Below the pieces are notes generated by a model. The model made no database searches and was not told the DNA's origin. It saw nothing but the letters and a program-made list of their open reading frames with translations. From the NCBI GenBank assembly GCA_023213395.1, contig CM041465.1:210497741-210561740 (forward strand): 64,000 nt of DNA, written 5' to 3'. A program made the translations under genes and the position numbers. Below are positions 9,902 through 21,240 of the stretch, piece after piece (within the stretch, counting starts at the first letter, position 1; every line of letters begins with the position of its first letter). Origin of the DNA: Cycas panzhihuaensis (taxonomy: Eukaryota; Cycadophyta).

Positions 9902-11160
9902 ATGGCCAAAGCTATAGGCTCCAAAGCCTTGTTTTATGATGCAACCACAAAGCACCAACTTTGGCATGAAAGAATGGGTCTATTAAACTATCTCTGTCTC
10001 AAGCTAATGTTTAGGTCAAAAATGATGCATGGTTTATCTGATATAGTCGTTGACAAATGCTTATGTGAAGCATGCATAACAAGAAAGCAACATAGGGATA
10101 GGTTTGAAAACAAGAATGCTTGGAGAGCCAAAGATAGATTAGAATTTATCCACTATAGCCTATGTGATCCAATGAAAACACATTCATTTGGAGGATTCTT
10201 GTACTTTATGACCTTCATTGATGATTTCTCAATAAAGGTTTGGGTGTACTATCTGAGAAACAAGTCCAAATCCTTTGAAATCTTCATGGAATTCAAACTT
10301 GAAGTTGAAAATAAAGTAGACAAGGGGATTGAGATTCTCAAGTCAGACAAGGGGGGTTGTATACATCTAGAGAATTCAACCAATTTTGCAAATAGCAAGG
10401 CATCTGAAGGCAACTTTCTATCCCCCACACACCTCAGCAAATGAAGTTATTGAAAGGATGAATAGAATGTTGATGGGAAAAGCTAAGAGCCTCGTAGATT
10501 CCTTTTGGGAAGAAGCAATCAAGAGTATGGCATATCTCATCAATAGAAGCTCCACAAAGGTAGTCAGGGACAAGCATCAAAGGAGACCTGGATAGGAAAA
10601 TTGCCTAAAGTGAGTCACTTAAGAGTCTTTGGTTGTAATGCCTTCATACACATGCCTAAGGAACCAAAGCACAAATTTGATGATTAAAGTAACGAGCGTA
10701 TTTTTCTTGGCTATGGCAACACAAGTAAAGCATACAAATTATATGATCCCAAAACCATGAAAATACATGTATCCAGAGCCATCATCTTTCATGAAGATAA
10801 CAATGAATTGGACCTAAGTACACATTGACATCAAGTATATAAGGGTAAAGTAATCATTGAACTATTAGAAACTTCAATTCCTCCTTGGGTTTACCCAGTT
10901 CCTCCTTAGGTCCTCCATCCACTCTATAATCCAACCAACATCAAGTGTAGAATAATTTGACCAATGAAGATCTTGCAGTTAAAGAAACAAAGAAGTTAAC
11001 AAAATGGTATCTAAAAACCGTTGTTGTAGCACAACTTCCTAAGCATGCTGTGAAGCAACAATCCAAGTTGAGACCTCCATCCCAATTCAACTACACCCTC
11101 ATGGCCAATGTACTAAATTCTAAAGAACCTTCCACTTTTGAGGAGGCAAGTAAAGAAGAA
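9902..11160 (+). pseudogene. Copia integrase of element B
   Basis: The frame 9902-10444 carries the GAG-pre-integrase finger (LWHERMG, then CLCEACITRKQH) and core motifs FIDDF and KSDKGG, a decayed form of the usual SDNGGEF. A frameshift follows. The region 10386-10595 holds the ERMNR motif with the third catalytic Glu. C-terminal blocks (VFGCNAF-like, GYGNTSKAYK) follow to about 10800 and a linker to 11160, with stops. Confidence 0.8.
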
Positions 11161-12060
11161 AAATAGAAGCATGCCATGGATGATGAAATTCTATCCATTG
11201 AAAAGAATGACACTTGCGACTTAGTTAGCTTGACCAAGGGTAAAAAGGCCATCGAATGAAAATGGGTCTACAAGACCAAGTTCAAAGTCGATGGGATAGT
11301 GGAGAGGCATAAAGCCAAATTGCTAACAAAAGGATTCAAATGGAAATAAGGCATAGACTTTTAGGGAACATTTGCACTAGTGGCCAAAATGATTACTATC
11401 AAAGTGGTTTTGGCCTTAGCAACACAATGTAGATGGCCTATTTACCAGCTTGAATTCCAAAGTGACTTTCATAATAGATATCTATCAGAAAAGGTCTATC
11501 TAGAGCAAATACCTAGTTAATTAGAGAAAGAAAAGGAACATTTGGTGTGCCACCTCAAAAAGGCATTGTATGGCCTAAAAAAAGCTCTCAAGGCCTAGTA
11601 CTTAGAGATTGATGACTATTTTAGAGGCATGGATTCCAAAGATCCTCACCAGACCTGAACCTATACATCAAGGTTTGAAACTAAGATGTAACCCTTATAA
11701 CTTCATGTATGGATGATTTAATTCTTACAAGGGATGGCATTGAAATGATAGAAAGCCTTAAAGGGGTCTTGGAAAAAATTCTCAAGATGCCAAATCTTGA
11801 ACTGTTACATTATTGCCTAGGTATTAAAGTTTGGCAAAAGCTAGGAAACATTTTCATTTCATACACTAAATATACTTAGGAGGTTCTTAAGCAATTCAAA
11901 ATGAAGGACTACAAGATCTCACCAACCCTTATGGAAACAAGCACCAAATTAATAGTTAATGAGGGAGGAGTACCAGTTGATCCCACTTTATATAGATAAT
12001 TAGTTAGTAGTCTTGTCTACTTGACTACAACTAGACCTGATATTACCTATGCAATAGGGA
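11161..12060 (+). pseudogene. Copia reverse transcriptase of element B (first part)
   Basis: Recognisable blocks appear in order: KWVYKTKF, the KGFK block, a damaged [10 protein letters not shown] region, KKALYGLK, and then the SLVYLTTTRPDI block next to the insertion of C. There are many in-frame stops, and the YVDD motif region (about 11705-11720) is no longer readable as YVDD. The frame resumes on the far side of C at 17523. Confidence 0.8.
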
Positions 12061-12450
12061 TGTGGGAATTCTAAGGGGAATTCAGACCTTACAAACAAAT
12101 AATATTCACACACAAGACTATTTACATAGATAAAGAAGTACTAAAACAAGTATTGAAAAATAAAAGTATGAAATGAGCCAATAGTACTAAATATTAAGAT
12201 GAAAAATAATACTGATAATGTATATACATAATTATCAATTGATAGTAGGTGAAAAACCCTTATTGTGGGCTTCCTCTTTGAGGTAAGGAGTCCTCCAATT
12301 ACTAGCCGTAGGACCAAAATAATGGTAGATCTATAGTTCAAAAATTGATGATCAAACTTAGGCTGAAAAGCCCTAGAAGTAGATGGCCAGAGAACTACTT
12401 GAGAAGTCGGCCATACCAAAACTATGGCTCAGTTTCCTGGTCAGGAAACA
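12061..12450 (-). repeat. 3' LTR of chromovirus C
   Basis: 390 bp ending GGAAACA. Relative to the 5' LTR it lacks about 90 bp after GAGAAGT; the missing stretch is bounded in the other copy by short GAAGT repeats. Confidence 0.9.
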
Positions 12451-12485
12451 CTCCAAGTCCCTCACCCTGAAAACATGATTTGCCC

Positions 12486-12960
12486 TCAAAGCATGGGAAG
12501 GTTTAGATGTTGTTGGTACCATTCCTCAGACTCCCAAGTCACTTCTTCATGCTTGAGGGTCTTCCATTTTATTAGGTACTCTTGGATCTCTCTGTAGCGT
12601 AACTTCTTAGTTTGTATCTATAAGATGCCTTCTAGTTCTATAATTATCTTGCTTTATTCATCAAGTACTGACAAATCTGTCTATGAGTGATAGTTTATCC
12701 TAGCTTCTGTTTGAGGCATGAGATGTGGAAGACATTATGGATGTGGTTGCCTGGGGGTAGGCCAAGTTGGTATGCCACTTCTCCTACTTTGTTTATAATT
12801 CGATATGGACCAAAGAATTGTGATTGCAATTTATATTTACCAAATTGTTTCATTGTGGCTTGTTTATAAGGTTGAAGTCTTAAGAAGGCCCAACCTCCTA
12901 CTGTAAAATATCTCTCAATTCTGTGTAGGTCTATTGTTGTTTCATTTGATTCTTGGTTAG
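12486..12960 (-). pseudogene. Integrase C-terminus and chromodomain of chromovirus C
   Basis: On the minus strand the region from about 12960 reads the integrase GPY/F module (FFGPYRI, VAYQLGLP) and HNVFHISCLKQ. Near 12640-12486 comes a chromodomain with EYLIKWK and EEVTWESEEW, ending LPML then TGA at 12486-12488. Chromodomains of this class bind modified histone tails and steer integration to heterochromatin. The chromodomain frame itself is clean, but the link to integrase passes through stops. Confidence 0.85.
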
Positions 12961-13760
12961 ATTTAGGTTATCTTTGAGTATTTGTATTGTTCTCTCCATT
13001 TGTTCCTATTATTCTTGAACAAACTAGACACGTGAGATCTTTGTCCAAGTAAGAAGGGATGGGGTTTTGAAGCCGTATAATGCTTGGAACAAGGACATTT
13101 TAGTAGTTGTGTGGTATGTTGTGTTGTACCACCATTCGGCCAACTGAAGCCATTTGTGCCACTGTTGTCGTTTGTCAAATGTGAAATTTTGTAGGTATCC
13201 TTTCAGACATTTGTTTACTACTTCTATTTGACTGTTCATCTAGGGATGGTAGGCCATACTCATGGGCAATTTTGTGCTAGCTAACTTAAATAATTCCTGC
13301 CAAAAATTGCTTGTGAATTTAGGATCATAGTCATTGACTATAACCTTTGAAAATCCATGGAGATGATGAATCGCCTTGATGAAGAATCCGATGATTTGAC
13401 TTGCTTTAGCTACTATCTAAATTCCTCTAAAGTGGGCATATTTGGTCAGGCGATCAACTACGATGAAGATTGTGTCCTTGCCTTTTGATTTGGGAAGCCT
13501 TGTTCTGAAATCCATTGAAATTTCTTCCCAATTTTACTCTAGTATATACAATGGTTAGAGTAATTTGGGGCTCTTCACACTTTCGCTTTTGTTTCTTTGA
13601 CATATATCGCATTCTAAGATGAACTTGTGGATATTTGCTTTCATTCCTTTCCACAAAAAAATGTTCTGAATTTAGTGATATGTCTTGTCTATCCCCTTAT
13701 GTCTGGTTGTTGGGGTGGAATAGGCTTCGCTAAGGATCTTAGTTTTGATTGAGGATGTTG
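12961..13760 (-). pseudogene. Integrase of chromovirus C
   Basis: Minus-strand frames 13024-13239 and 13454-13654 with the sequence between them show gypsy integrase. The segment KCLKGYLQNFTFDKRQQW follows the core, and upstream lie a D...D core and a Cys-pair zinc-finger remnant. Several frameshifts and stops break it. Confidence 0.75.
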
Positions 13761-14036
13761 TTTAGTTGGTATTAAGATCTTCCCCTTTCATAGGATCAAA
13801 TTTCCTCTGAGTTCATATTTTGTTGCTCCTCTAGTATAGATCTCTTGTAGTGCTTTTTGGGATATTGGGTCATTATGGTATTCTTGAATTAATTCTTCAA
13901 TCCAACTTGGAGTAGCTATGGAAATGGCCTACATGGTGATATTCTCTTGCTAGGTATTATTCTCAAGGATTTGGGATAGCGCATTTGCAATGACATTTTC
14001 TTTTCCCTTCTTGGAAATAATGTTAAAATCAAATGT

Positions 14037-14552
14037 TCAAAGTTTAAATACCCATTTATGTTGTTTGTTCGATAATGTTTTTGGTTTATGAAGTATTGTG
14101 GCTATTGCAATTGGTTTGACCATGAATTTGCTCCCAAGTAAATATTGATGCCATTGGTGTATGGCATGCAAAATCGCCAACATTTCCTTGTCATTAATGG
14201 GGTTTAATCCCTCCCTTGGATTCAACTTTCAACTTTCACATGTTAATGGTTGATCATCTTGGAGAAGTACAGCTTCTAACCCTACTTTCGATTTGTCACA
14301 TTCCAAGACGAATGGGCAATTGAAGTTTGGTGTTGTGACCATTGTTGTCTTCAATCTTTGAAGCACTTCCTTGGCTAGTTGATTTAATGTGGATGCATCC
14401 TTTTTTGTTAAATCGGTCAATGGCATTGCAATGTAAGTGTATCCCTTAATAAATCGGTGTAGGAACCTTACGGTACCTAAAAAACTTCTTACACCTATTA
14501 CATTTTTTGGTGTGGGCCATTCCATGATAGCTTGGACCTTTTTTGGATCCAT
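14037..14552 (-). pseudogene. RNase H of chromovirus C
   Basis: Minus-strand frames 14229-14552 and 14037-14225 follow reverse transcriptase. The first begins with the typical MDPKKVQAIMEWPTPKN block and RSFLGTVRFLHRFIKGY, then the tether and FVLECDKSKVGL, where the first catalytic Asp of RNase H lies. A stop near 14228 separates the second part (NDKEMLAILHAIHQW and the remaining RNase H). Confidence 0.85.
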
Positions 14553-14564
14553 TTTAATGCCCGC

Positions 14565-15374
14565 TTATGTGATAATGTGTCTTAGATATTCTAGTTCCTT
14601 TTGCCCAAAGGTGCATTTGCTCTTGTTTGCAAAGAATTGGTCATCTTCTAGCGCTTGTGGCATGGCCTTGATGTGCTCTATGTGTTCTTCCCATGTTGAA
14701 CTATAAATCAAGATGTTGTTGAAGAAAACTAACACAAATTTATGTAGGAAGGGCTTAAGTACCTTGTTCATTGTGCTCTGGAACATAACTGGAGCATTGG
14801 TTAAGCTGAATGTCATAACACGAAATTCAAATAACCCCTCATGGGTGTAGAAGGTTGTTTTGTATACATCTTCTGCGTTAATCTGGATTTGGTAATATCC
14901 TGAACATAAATTGATTTTTGAAAAATACTTAGCTCTATGTAGTTCATCTAACAAGTCATCTATTCCGGGAATTGGGTACATGTTCTTGATTATAAGATTA
15001 TCGAGTTCTCAATAGTCCATGCACATATGATATGAGCCATCTTTCTTCTGACTTCATATAACTGGCGATGCAAAGAGGCTAGAGCTAGGCATAATATACC
15101 CTTGTTGCACGAGCTCTTGTGTAACCTGTTCGATCTCTTTTCTGGAGTGATATGGGTGCCAATATAGTTGGATGTTTGTGGGTGCTACTCCTAGTGTTAA
15201 TTTGATGTGGTGTTTGCATTCACCGCTTGGGAGTAATTCTTGGGATGGTTCCTCAAACACATTGTTGTATTGGTCAATGAGGAGCATACTTTTGTTGGGA
15301 CATCCTCTATCATGATCTTGTAGCATGTCATCATGTACGAAGCAGGGTTTTTCCTCAACGGTTTCTCCATACAA
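14565..15374 (-). pseudogene. Reverse transcriptase of chromovirus C, catalytic Asp pair lost
   Basis: Frames 15054-15374 and 14565-14981 carry gypsy reverse transcriptase from the HHIKL block through YPIPGIDDLLDELH, FSKINLCSGYYQI and TNAPVMFQ. The catalytic FDD motif reads FNN (codons at 14715-14720), so both metal-binding aspartates are changed. The same site in D2 (53985-53990) reads DD. Both changes are C-to-T on the plus strand in a CpG context, as expected of methylcytosine deamination. Confidence 0.88.
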
Positions 15375-15379
15375 TGAGA

Positions 15380-15803
15380 TGTCACCAGCTAAGTAAGCAA
15401 TGCTAGTGGAGCTTGCAATTTGTATCTACGTTCTTTTTGAAAAAAACTTATGAAACAAGTCCTATTGTTGGTAATAATATTCCCGAGATTTTTTAACCAT
15501 TGAATTCCAAGGACCACATCAACTCCTTCGATTGGCATGGAGAACATGTATGCAGTGGAGGAATAATCTACTATTTGCAATTATACTTTTTTGCAATATC
15601 CTCCACATGGCATAGTCTTTCCATTAGCGATAGCCACCTGAAATGCATTGAGTGGTTGAATTGGTTTTTCATTGTTGGCTTATTGATGAAATTATGTGTG
15701 CTCCCACTGTCCACTAAGTTTGATATTTGTGCATCTTTTATCACCTTGGAGTCATAGCATTTGAGGGGTGTTTGATTTTGCCTGTAATTGCTTGCAATGA
15801 TAT
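15380..15803 (-). pseudogene. Aspartic protease of chromovirus C
   Basis: The minus strand near 15712-15690 reads VDSGSTHNF, the retropepsin active site. The frame then continues in 15389-15580 (IEGVDVVLGIQWL, a typical chromovirus protease end). A frame break lies between the two parts. Confidence 0.8.
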
Positions 15804-16899
15804 CTACACATTTTTGATGTTCATGTTAAGTAGTGCTTCGATCTCTACTTTATCATTTTTAGCTTGCAACTCTTCTTTAAATTCATTTGGGATGTTCATG
15901 TCTTTGTTGTTGATCATGAATACTTTCTTTGCTAGACACTTGTGGTCTCGATTCCATTGCCTTCTGTAATTGAAACAAGCTCCTCTCTTAAGATGCTCTG
16001 CTTTGGAAAGTTTACTCCCTATTGTCCCTTCTTCCCTCTCTTTTGTAAGTGGGGGCTCAACTTTGTACCTAAGTAGTTCTAGCTGGGTTGGGAATTTTGA
16101 CACTGATATCTAGGGGGTTTGTCGTGGAGGACATAATCCTATCTTACCTCTTGATATTTGGCCTCCACATTCCTTGCATGGAAGATTGTGTTGTTTAAGG
16201 TTATTGCTCCCATTGTCTTTAGGCAAACTTTAATGCTTTCCCCCAAGTCTTGCAATAATATACTTGTATAAGTAATTTGTCTTCAATTTTCTTGTTGACT
16301 AGGCTGTGTAGAGTTTGAAATTGCTTAGTGTAAGCCTGCATTGATCCAATTTGTTGTAGATGCATAAGTTGGGTGAAATAGTCTGTGTTCCACATGTCTT
16401 TGTATTGTTCTATGAGGCTTGCTTTCAAGAAAATCCAATTGTAGTGTTTTGTCCCTTCGTAGACCATATTCCACCAATGGAACCACTTAAGGACTTTCAT
16501 ATATAAATGAAGAGATGCCACAAGGATTTTTTCTTTCACCGATAAAGTGTTCACCTAGAAATAAATCTCCATTTGGATTATCCAACAGCGGATGTCTCTC
16601 GACTCCTCTAGGTTGAATTTCTCTAGGAGAAATTATGTACCCCTGAGCCCTTGGCTTGGCTTGTCTTAGCATTCTTCTTGATCCCTTTCTCAAGGATTTT
16701 CTCCTCCTTTATGGGATGTTCCTGCATCATCCTTGATCTCCTCTTCTCTCTTAAAGAGTCCTTGAATCACTCCATTGAATATTTCCCTAAGAATTTTTAT
16801 ACTATTTCTTATGTGTACTATGTCATTGTTCACGATATCTATCCTGTGAGATATGCCCTCTATTGTTATTGACGATAGGTTCACTGTCTTGTCTGGCAC
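15804..16899 (-). pseudogene. Gag of chromovirus C
   Basis: Gag is readable from an ATG near 16899 through 16690-16899, 16487-16693, 16219-16554 and 15804-16103 in different frames. Typical gypsy gag blocks are WFHWW and the FTQLMHLQQIGSMQAYTKQF stretch. The CCHC knuckle near 15970 is damaged (Cys to Tyr). At least three frame changes are present. Confidence 0.8.
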
Positions 16900-17020
16900 A
16901 AGTCTTTTCCCAAATCTTAGATTTGTTGTAAGAGAAGGAAATTTAGGCCCTTTTTCCTACTTGGTCACGATAGAACTGATTGTTATTATGTTTGGTTGCC
17001 CTTATGGGATGCCTCATCAA

Positions 17021-17036
17021 CGAGGCTCTGATACCA
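17021..17036 (-). promoter_or_regulatory. Primer binding site of chromovirus C
   Basis: Minus strand TGGTATCAGAGCCTCG, two bases from the 5' LTR. Exact initiator-tRNA-Met core. Confidence 0.9.
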
Positions 17037-17038
17037 CT

Positions 17039-17517
17039 TGTGGGAATCCTAAGGGGAGTTCACAACTTACAAATAGATAATATTCACGCACAAGACTATT
17101 TACATAGATAAAGTAGTACTAAAACAAGTATTGAAAAATAAAAGTATTAAATGATCCAATAGTATTAAATATTAAGATGAAAAATAATATCAATAATGTA
17201 TATACACAATTACCAACTGATAGTAGGTGAAAAACCCTAACTGTGGGCTTCCTTTTCAAGGTGAGGCGTCCTCCAATTGCTACCATTAAGGCCAAAATAA
17301 TGGCAAATCTATAGCTCAAAAACTGATGATCAAGCTTAAGATGAAAAGCCCTATAAATAGGTGGCCAAAGAGCTATTTGAGAAGTTGATTAGAATGGATT
17401 ATTGAAGTCGGCCAGAATAAGTAATTGAAGTCGACCAGACTAAGCTGTATAATGATAAATACTGGAAGTCAGCTAGATTGAAACTAGGGTTGGTTTCTTG
17501 GTAGTAGGAATGCTATA
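17039..17517 (-). repeat. 5' LTR of chromovirus C
   Basis: 479 bp, TGTGGGAAT at the left end. The right end reads GCTATA, where the left LTR ends AAACA. Target copy AGGGA follows. Confidence 0.9.
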
Positions 17518-17522
17518 AGGGA

Positions 17523-18118
17523 TCTCTTCAAGATTCATGTATTAACCCAAATAGAGTCATTAAAATGCTGCAAAGTGAATTCTTAGATATTTAAAAGGAA
17601 CTTTATAATATGGTGTCGATATGTGCAGAATAAGAACTTAAGCTTGGCAAGGTTAACAAACTCAGATTGGAAGGTTGCTAAGACAATCGCAGGTTCACTT
17701 CAAGGTATTGTTTCACCCTTGGGTTAGCCACAGTTTCATGGAGCAACAAAAAGTAACCCATTGTTGCTCTTTCTTCTAGAAAGGCTAAGTACAAAGTTGC
17801 AATTGCAGCAACTAGTGAAGCCATCTACCTTTAGAGGGTTCTTAAAGAGTTAGGGCTTAAGTAGTCAGAATCCACAATAATATACTGTGATAATCAAGGT
17901 GTCCTGAAGCTAATAATGAATCTGTTTCTTCATGCAAGTGCAAAGCACATTAAGGTGCATCACCACTTCATGAGAGATGATGTTTAGAGTGGTGAGATTG
18001 ACCTCCTCTATAGGTTCAGGTATGAGTCGTTAGCAGATACCTTTACCAAGCCACTTAATAGAAATAAGTTTGAGAATTTCATAAATGGCCTAGCGGTAAG
18101 ACTCAATGAAGTAAACAT
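17523..18118 (+). pseudogene. Copia RNase H of element B (second part)
   Basis: The copia frame resumes exactly after the second AGGGA copy, in homology to the SRFMSQPN segment of K and G. It then passes the SDWxxC-like, SRKAKYKVAI and DNQGVLKL blocks to the conserved end (ADTFTKPL). Several stops are present. Confidence 0.82.
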
Positions 18119-18718
18119 TAAGAGAGGGGGGGGGGTGTTTCATATGTTTTTCATTGTGTGAATGCTTCTCCATATACGTGTGTAGAATTATTGCTAACAC
18201 TCAAAATAGGTAGCAACTTTTACAATAGGGCAACCCATACTTGCCTTTACAATTATGGTACAAACAATAGCATTCTTTAGGTGAAATTATTTGGCTTACT
18301 TTGATGTAGCTCTTTCCACAAGCTCATTTAAGGAAGCAAACATCAAAGAACTCATGCTCAACAATTGCCTTTCACCGCAATTCAATTCTCCTTAAATATT
18401 ACATGGAATGACAACATGAAAGGTTATTGGAAATGAAGTGAAAAGCCATTACTAAGGTGAAGTGTCAAGAGTCACCTTAACCATATGAATTGAATGGTCA
18501 CTAGCAAGGTGTGAAGTCATCCCCTGACGGTCTTATAAATACCCCTTTCATAAGTGGTGACTTCCTACACTAGACACAATCTCTTTTACACACCTAAGTC
18601 CTGCTTGGGGTTAGACTAGTAATACATGGTCCCGCATAGGGTTATAATATATGGCCCCTCTTAGGGTTATAATAAAAATACATAAACTTTCTTGGAGCAT
18701 TATGTATGATTTGGATCA
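18119..18718 (+). repeat. Polypurine tract and LTR of element B
   Basis: AAGAGA plus ten G residues (to 18135) precede an LTR that starts TGTTTCATATG at 18136. A TATA box (TATAAATA, near 18535) lies inside, with an A-rich region near 18675 and an end near 18718. A primer-site match follows at 18725-18736. There is no second LTR in the window to confirm its exact end. Confidence 0.7.
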
Positions 18719-18724
18719 TATTTT

Positions 18725-19352
18725 TGGTATCAAAGCATCAATTTGATTTGGATCAACCACCTAGATATGCATATGGCCAATGCTTCTAGGATGTGCCAAA
18801 AAGCATAAGGATGACTCCTTTGTGAGGCCAGTCTAGGGAGGATTGGTGGACTGGCCATGTTTCCAAAAATGAGGCTTGGACACCATTTTCATGTCGGTGC
18901 AATGGGACATGCTACTTGATGGACTAGGGCATTGCAAAGGTAGGTAGTAGTAAAATGAAAGGTTGGCCACTAGTTTTAGCAACGGACTATTAGGGGGAAT
19001 ATGCATGGGGATGCTTGATTGTGGGTTCTAGAAACCACAACTATATCTTCTCATTCTTGCAAATTCAACGTGGAACTCTATTCTTCTCTACTATACAAAT
19101 GAATAGAAATACTTGTGTGATAAATAAATGATGAAAATTAAACAAAATCCAAATATTACCCCATTTATGTCATGTTAGTAGGCTAGGCAGGGAGGGTTTT
19201 ATGACACCACACAATATAATAGAAAAATTGAGACATGTCTGTAATCAAAATTGGAGGTAAACAATCAAAAAGCAAAAAAAACAAAAAACAAAAATTAAGG
19301 GTATGGAAGAAGAACAAATTGAAGTAAAGGATGATGATAATTGGAGGAATAG
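18725..19352 (+). other. Primer-site-like start and leader-like sequence after the B LTR
   Basis: TGGTATCAAAGC at 18725-18736 is the same initiator-Met variant used by element J. The next 600 bp hold no gene that I can name; a short frame (19302-19389 area) ends in TAG. If the match is a true primer site, this is the start of a second element body sharing the B LTR. Confidence 0.4.
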
Positions 19353-19502
19353 GAATATGAATCTACAAAAGACGAGACAAATAAGATAGTCACCCAAGAT
19401 TGTCTTAAGTTGAATTCAACCCCAACCATTTTATTTCACAATATGGAGATACCTATTGAGGAAATTATAGTACCAAAATATCAACAAATTGGAATTCCCA
19501 TT
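19353..19502 (+). CDS. Unrecognised open frame, left part (split by element J)
   Basis: Fifty codons open from the codon after a TAG at 19350-19352 to the element J insertion point. Collapsing the CCATT target duplication joins it in frame to 31729-32022. The protein is rich in Ile, Pro and Asn, with no motif I recognise. It may be the C-terminal end of a mobile-element or host protein; the true upstream start is unknown. Confidence 0.35.
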
Positions 19503-19708
19503 TGTCAAAGCAATTAATGATACAAAGGACAATGATTCAATTCATTCAATGAGGAGAGAAAATCTCTCTTATAAATACATCATGTGTACATAAAAGGCCC
19601 ACTGCATGTTGGCCAAGTGTCGCCAGTACATGAAAGAGGGGTTGGACACATAACCCTCAGCTTTACCTTAGGAACTACAAAAAATAGAACATTATTATTG
19701 TTCTAATA
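19503..19708 (-). repeat. 3' LTR of element J
   Basis: 206 bp. Followed at 19709-19728 by the 20-nt polypurine box identical to those of A, E and F. Confidence 0.95.
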
Positions 19709-19723
19709 CCCTCTCTTAATGTT

Positions 19724-20274
19724 TTATCTTTTGTTCTCGACTCCAAGCAGTTGCCTGAGATATTGAAATTTATTATTTGAAAGAGCTTTGGTGAAGATAT
19801 CTGCTAGTTGTTCTCCACTGTTATAGTACATCAAGTTTATTTCTTTGCTTTGAACTTTTTCTCTGATGAAGTGATGGTGCACTTCAATGTGTTTAGTTTT
19901 TACATGAAATATTAAATTTTTTGTTAATTTGATCACACTTGGTTATCACAAAAAATAGTTCTATGTTGCTTTTGTTTCAACTTCAAGTCCTTGAGTAGCT
20001 GTCTGATCCATACACCTTTGCATGTTGCACTTACAGCAACTTTGTGTTCCTCTTTTATGGATGATAGTGCTACTGTAGATTGTTTCTTGCTACTCCAGGA
20101 GATAATTGCAGATCTAAGTGAGAAGCAGTATCCTGTGGTGGATTTCCATTCTTGCTTATCTCCTGCCTAGCCTGAATCACTATACCCAATTAGTTGATGG
20201 TTTGTAGTTTGCGTATAGTTGAGCCCCATTGTCTAAGTTCCTTTGATGTACCTGAGAATTCTCTTCGCAACATT
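19724..20274 (-). pseudogene. Copia RNase H of element J
   Basis: The frame 19724-19936 carries the conserved end of copia RNase H (HIEVHHHFIREKV, LADIFTKAL). The region to 20274 contains the rest with stops and small indels. Confidence 0.85.
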
Positions 20275-21240
20275 TCAATGTGATAATTTTGGATGTTGCA
20301 TAAATCTAGAGATGACTCCTAATGAATGTGAGATATCTAGTCTTGTTGTTGTGAGGTAGATAAGACTGCCTATCAACTGTCTGTACAGTGTTTTATCTAC
20401 AGCTTGACCATCATCCTCTGTATTTAGAATGCATCCTGTTTCCATTGGAGTGGTGCAATTGTTGCGGTCTTCCATTCTAAATTTTTGAAGACGCTTTTTT
20501 ACATATTTTGTCCGGGATATGAAAACATATCCTTTTTGTTGACTTACTTCAAATCCTAGATAATAATGTAGTAAACCCATATTTGTCATTTCAAATCGAT
20601 TCTCCATTTGATATTTCATTTGACAGATTGTTTCATCATCATTTCATGTAACTATCATGTCATCTACATAGACTACAAATGATAGCTATTTGATTATCTT
20701 TATTTATTTTGATGTAGAGACTGGGGTTAGAATCACATCTATGAAAGCCTATTTGTCGTAGATGTTGATCCAACTTTGCATCCCATGCTCTGGGTGCCTA
20801 TTTTAGACCATACAAGGCCTTTTTTAACTTGAGAAGATGTTCTTGGTCGCTTTTTACATACCCCATTGGCTGATGCATATAGACTTCTTTAGTCAAGTCT
20901 CCATTTAAGAAGGCACTTTTGACATCAAGTTGAATAATTTCCTAATTATTTTGAGCTGCTATTTCTATCACTATTCGTACAGTGATTAATTTGGCTACTA
21001 GTGAAAAAGTTTCTTCATAGTCTATACCTTCAGTTTGAGTATAGCCTTTTACATCTAGTCTTGCCTTTTATCTTTCAACAAAGCCATTTGATTTCTCCTT
21101 TATTTTGTAGACCCATTTGCAATCAACAAAGGGTTTATTTGCAGGAGTATCTACTAACTTTCAAGTTTCATTTCTCTCGATGGCTTTGATTTCTTCATCC
21201 ATGGCTTTCTGCCATTCTAGATGGTTGCATGCTTCTAAAA
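20275..21240 (-). pseudogene. Copia reverse transcriptase of element J
   Basis: The frame 20275-20619 holds the C-terminal part (MTNMGLLHYYLGFEV, RQLIGSLIYLTTTRLDI). To its right lie a readable YVDDM (near 20655-20670), the LYGLK and [11 protein letters not shown] blocks and the KGYTQTEG block near 21050, in more than one frame. The palm motif is intact but the frame is not. Confidence 0.85.

Larger units (their letters stand above)
12061..17517 (-). mobile_element. Ty3/gypsy chromovirus C
   Basis: A complete-ended gypsy element is inserted in B and flanked by AGGGA (12056-12060 and 17518-17522). LTRs are 12061-12450 (390 bp) and 17039-17517 (479 bp), starting TGTGGGAAT. The primer site lies beside the right LTR. 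Minus-strand order is gag, protease, reverse transcriptase, RNase H, integrase and chromodomain, which defines a chromovirus. Coding is degraded throughout. Confidence 0.93.
9059..18135 (+). mobile_element. Ty1/copia element B, 5'-truncated, heavily decayed, split by C
   Basis: Plus-strand copia gag-pol remnants run from mid-gag at 9061 to RNase H and a polypurine tract at 18119-18135, where the 3' LTR starts. The element is interrupted at 12061-17517 by chromovirus C. The proteins most resemble those of elements K and G, so B is an old relative of that lineage. The 5' LTR and the first part of gag are missing. Confidence 0.85.
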
